Assembly: GCA_015680685.1 (NCBI GenBank)
Contig: MNCI01009283.1
Coordinates: forward strand, 1 to 20,119
DNA: 20,119 bases
Source: Gnetum montanum
Lineage: Eukaryota; Streptophyta; Gnetopsida; Gnetales; Gnetaceae
Direction of reading: 5' to 3'
The position numbers and the translations under genes were made by a program. Positions within the stretch are counted from its first letter, which is position 1. The number at the start of each line of letters is the position of its first letter. The notes under the pieces were generated by a model that made no database searches, was not told the DNA's origin, and was given only the letters and a program-made list of their open reading frames with translations. Below, in pieces: positions 18,191 to 20,119 of this stretch.

Positions 18191-19324
18191 CGCTATGTAG
18201 CCATAGTAAAAGATTATTTAAAATAGAAAAAGCTTGTACTCTTCTTGAAAAAAGAAAAATTAAGCATTAATCTTACATGTTCACAAAATAAAAAAATGAG
18301 TTATACATATCAACCACTTCTATTTTGAAATGGGTATGTACTACAACCATTATTTTTGCCTTGAACGACATATCCATAGCCAAAAAATTCATAAAACATT
18401 CGTTTGAGCTCCAAATAGAGTGATTCCACCACCGTTTAAAAGCTTAAATCGAGCCATACATAGCCATTCTCAGAAAAAAATTTAAAACCATTGTTGAAAA
18501 AAATATTTGTCAATTTAGACAATAATACAAAAATGGTTCAAACATCCTTATTACACGTGCTTAGTAAAAAATTTGTAGAATTTTTTTTTAAGTCCAATGG
18601 AAGTGATTCTACCTCCATTGGAAACCTAAAGCCAAAGCCTACTCAAAAATAACCAAAAAAATAGCCATAACATTTTTTGTTTCCTTATAAAAAATTCACA
18701 AAAATTCATGAAATTACAAAAGTGGCACAAACAACCTAACTATGCAACGTTAGGAAAACAACCATAAGTTCTTTGTTTCAAGGTCAAATTAAATAAGAAA
18801 ATAGCCATCAAAAAGCTTAAAAAAGGGCTACAAACTCATGACCTTAAAGTTTACAAAAATATAGCTATTCTACCAAGTAAAAAAAATATACTACTTTGCT
18901 TTCTTTTTCATATCAAAATTTCAAAAATCTCAAAACCTAGATTTCATATAGCCATGGAAATAGTCAAAATAACCAAAACCATTAAAACCCATTAAAATTC
19001 ACACCAAAATAATGGGGTAGGATTTTGTTAAAATTTAATTTGAACAAATCCTAAGGCCTAGATATGAAAAAATGTCCATACCCCAAAATTTTGGGAAAAA
19101 AGCATGAAACATCAAACCCTATTTTGAAAATCAAATCTACAAAAGCTAGAACAAAAAAACAATCATGGATACATGTGGAAATGGCCAAAATGGGAGGTGA
19201 GATTTCATTAGAATTCCATTTTAATCCCTCCACCAAAGTAGATATGGAAAAATTGACCTTAACACATGAAAAACAAAACTTAAAAGACCTTAGAAAAAAG
19301 GCAAAAATAGGTAGAAATGCCTAC
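18191..19324 (-). other. Proximal part of intron 1 of the reverse gene, with ~185-bp repeats
   Basis: From the GTAGGC donor at 19324 the minus strand is T-rich and non-coding. Two tandem matches step by about 183-188 bp: GTGATTCCACC near 18420 versus GTGATTCTACC at 18603, and AATACAAAAATGG near 18524 versus AATTACAAAAGTGG near 18712. Patches match copy A 4651-5250. The short open frames at 19051-19330 look fortuitous. Confidence 0.5.
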
Positions 19325-19452
19325 CATTGAGCAGCAATAGGGGAAGCTTGGATGGAAATGAGCCTAGGTACTTCTTCTAGCTTCTAAGCATGTTCATCAA
19401 CCTTCTGAATCATATGGTTTTAGTGCTTTTTCCTTTGTTGCTTTGGCACCAT
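19325..19452 (-). pseudogene. First exon of the reverse gene (copy B)
   Basis: ATG at 19452 opens MVPKQQRKKH, then, past two TAA/TAG codons, MIQKVDEHA and KLEEVPRLISIQASPIAA, ending at CAATG|GTAGGC. The basic start and the following charged segment suit an N-terminus. An upstream ATG at 19639 gives a Ser-rich stretch (MESHKFSSQFSFYINSSLEE) that reaches this exon only with a frame change, so the true start is uncertain. Confidence 0.45.
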
Positions 19453-19850
19453 GGTAGGCTCAACATTGGGAATGGCTAAAAACTAAGAAGGATGAGAGAT
19501 CAACGTTGGTTGTGAGGAAGGTGGAAGGCTTCCACTCTGAGAATTAGTTGTTGCTACCACAAGAACCTCTACCAGAGCTCTCCTCTAATGAACTATTGAT
19601 GTAGAATGAAAATTGTGATGAAAACTTGTGAGATTCCATAGTAAAATCACATCTAAAACCTAAACACACAACTTAAAACCCCAACTACCAGTTTAGTGCA
19701 CAATAGCTACAAGTGCATTGAAGTACAAGGAGGGGGGGAGAAGTCTAATTCACATTGGTTTTGGATGGGAAACAACTTTACTTTTTAGAATTTTAAAATT
19801 TTTGGAGTATGGGCCTGACCCTATGCCTTCATTCTTCATGAAAACTTGCA
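19453..19850 (-). promoter_or_regulatory. Upstream region of the reverse gene (copy B)
   Basis: By eye this aligns with copy A 4140-4530 through the GGCCCA/AAATTT block (19827-19750) and GTGCACT...TTTTAGAT (19702-19650). It is presumed promoter and 5' UTR of the reverse gene. The 60-76-codon open frames on both strands here are probably fortuitous. Confidence 0.4.
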
Positions 19851-19879
19851 TCAATGCTGAGATTTTTGCCAATTTTGAC

Positions 19880-20094
19880 TCTAAAAACCTTATGGCAACC
19901 TTAACACCATGCATCCATGCTTGTAATACCATGCCTATTATTTTATAAATTCATTAGAACTACAAATATTTTTCTTTCTTTGGTAACCCAAACCTGTCTT
20001 TTTCAACCTTGGTTTGCCAAAAGTGGGTAAGACATGAGAAAGGCTAGATGCCATAGATTTCCATGTTGGGGAAGAAATGCCTAGCATGGAAGAA
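19880..20094. repeat. Two units of the ~186-bp array (copy B)
   Basis: On the minus strand CCATGCTAGGC near 20090 and GCATGGATGCATGG near 19915 are about 176 bp apart and resemble the core of the array at 1960-4080. They sit at the same place, upstream of the reverse gene. The array is cut by the window end. Confidence 0.45.
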
Positions 20095-20119
20095 GGGGGG
20101 GGGGGGGGGGGGGGGGGGG
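20095..20119. repeat. Terminal poly-G run
   Basis: Twenty-five consecutive G at the right edge, in a region otherwise AT-rich. Either a G-homopolymer or, more likely, a contig-end artefact such as no-signal base calling. Confidence 0.9.

Larger units (their letters stand above)
14124..19452 (-). pseudogene. Decayed multi-exon gene antisense to gag-pro, function unknown (copy B)
   Basis: I do not recognise this gene. At least eight exon-like blocks run on the minus strand: 19452-19325, 17449-17006, ~16970-16705, 16585-15530, 15432-~15225, 15150-15010, 14916-14715 and 14637-14124. Borders match plant consensus (donors GTAGGC, GTAAAC, GTAAAC, GTATGA, GTAAGG, GTAGGA; acceptors such as TTCATAG, GTTGTAG, GCTTACAG, GTGTAG). 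Joins 4-5, 6-7 and 7-8 keep the frame, and join 3-4 keeps the phase. Total coding is roughly 2.9 kb, about 950-1000 residues. Frame changes and some twenty stops, nearly all explicable by C:G to T:A transitions, make it a pseudogene. It lies in the interval after PR, transcribed toward PR. Confidence 0.6.
7169..20094 (+). mobile_element. Copy B: decayed Tat-like Ty3/gypsy retrotransposon carrying an antisense gene
   Basis: Plus-strand order: probable LTR, PBS, leader with 485-bp duplication, gag, zinc-knuckle-like segment, PR, post-PR linker, spacer with the reverse gene, start of the ~186-bp array. RT, RNase H, integrase and 3' LTR are not in the window. If copy A shows the family layout, RT should follow the array beyond the right edge. 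The end at 20094 is the window limit, not a real border. Confidence 0.55.

Noticed and set aside
19051-19330. Open frames of 88 (plus) and 61 (minus) codons
   Set aside because: They sit in intron 1 of the reverse gene just past the GTAGGC donor and have only low-complexity Lys/Phe-rich composition.
1-20119. CRISPR array, tRNA or rRNA genes, bacterial operons
   Set aside because: Tandem repeats here lack the uniform repeat-spacer pattern; no cloverleaf or conserved rRNA core was seen; the sequence is plant repeat DNA.

Overview
This window reads as a stretch of a large, repeat-rich plant nuclear genome, with a gymnosperm-like flavour (inference). It is AT-rich and strongly CpG-depleted. No intact bacterial-style or host housekeeping gene is visible. 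Everything I can recognise belongs to old, mutated Ty3/gypsy LTR retrotransposons, most like the Tat/Ogre branch judged by eye from the reverse transcriptase (RT), protease (PR) and Gag motifs. Almost every in-frame stop is TAA, TAG or TGA where a single C:G to T:A change from Gln, Trp or Arg would explain it, so the elements look silenced by methylation and long dead.

Two related copies lie in opposite orientation. Copy A is on the minus strand: PR at about 7.16-6.06 kb, a 4.8-kb non-pol spacer, then the RT region from 1.25 kb out of the left edge. Copy B is on the plus strand: a probable 5' LTR (about 7.17-8.54 kb), a primer-binding-site-like sequence at 8.55 kb, a leader with a ~485-bp duplication (8.69-9.66 kb), gag (9.8-11.34 kb), a zinc-knuckle-like segment (11.46-11.87 kb), PR (12.47-12.99 kb) and a post-PR linker to 13.33 kb. 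Copy B then runs into a long spacer and no RT is reached before the window ends.

The most interesting content is in the spacer. In copy B it holds, on the minus strand (antisense to gag-pro), a decayed multi-exon gene running from about 19.45 kb down to a stop at 14.12 kb. At least eight exon-like blocks carry consensus GT/AG borders, and several junctions keep the reading frame. The predicted protein is about 950-1000 residues. I do not recognise it; it has two Trp-Trp-Ile motifs, a basic NLS-like stretch and charged helical segments. Its large first intron is full of tandem repeats (~150 bp x3, ~30 bp x7, ~185 bp x2). In copy A the spacer between PR and RT holds what looks like the same upstream region, a first exon (4531-4650) and the start of the same intron, in the same orientation relative to PR. 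The rest of the gene seems deleted there. Upstream of the gene in both copies is a ~186-bp diverged tandem array (twelve units at 1999-4041 in copy A; two visible at the right edge in copy B).

My reading is a Tat-like retrotransposon family whose PR-RT interval, possibly an intron of the element, houses an oppositely transcribed, spliced accessory gene. Both copies are dead. The final 25 bases are a pure G run and are probably technical.
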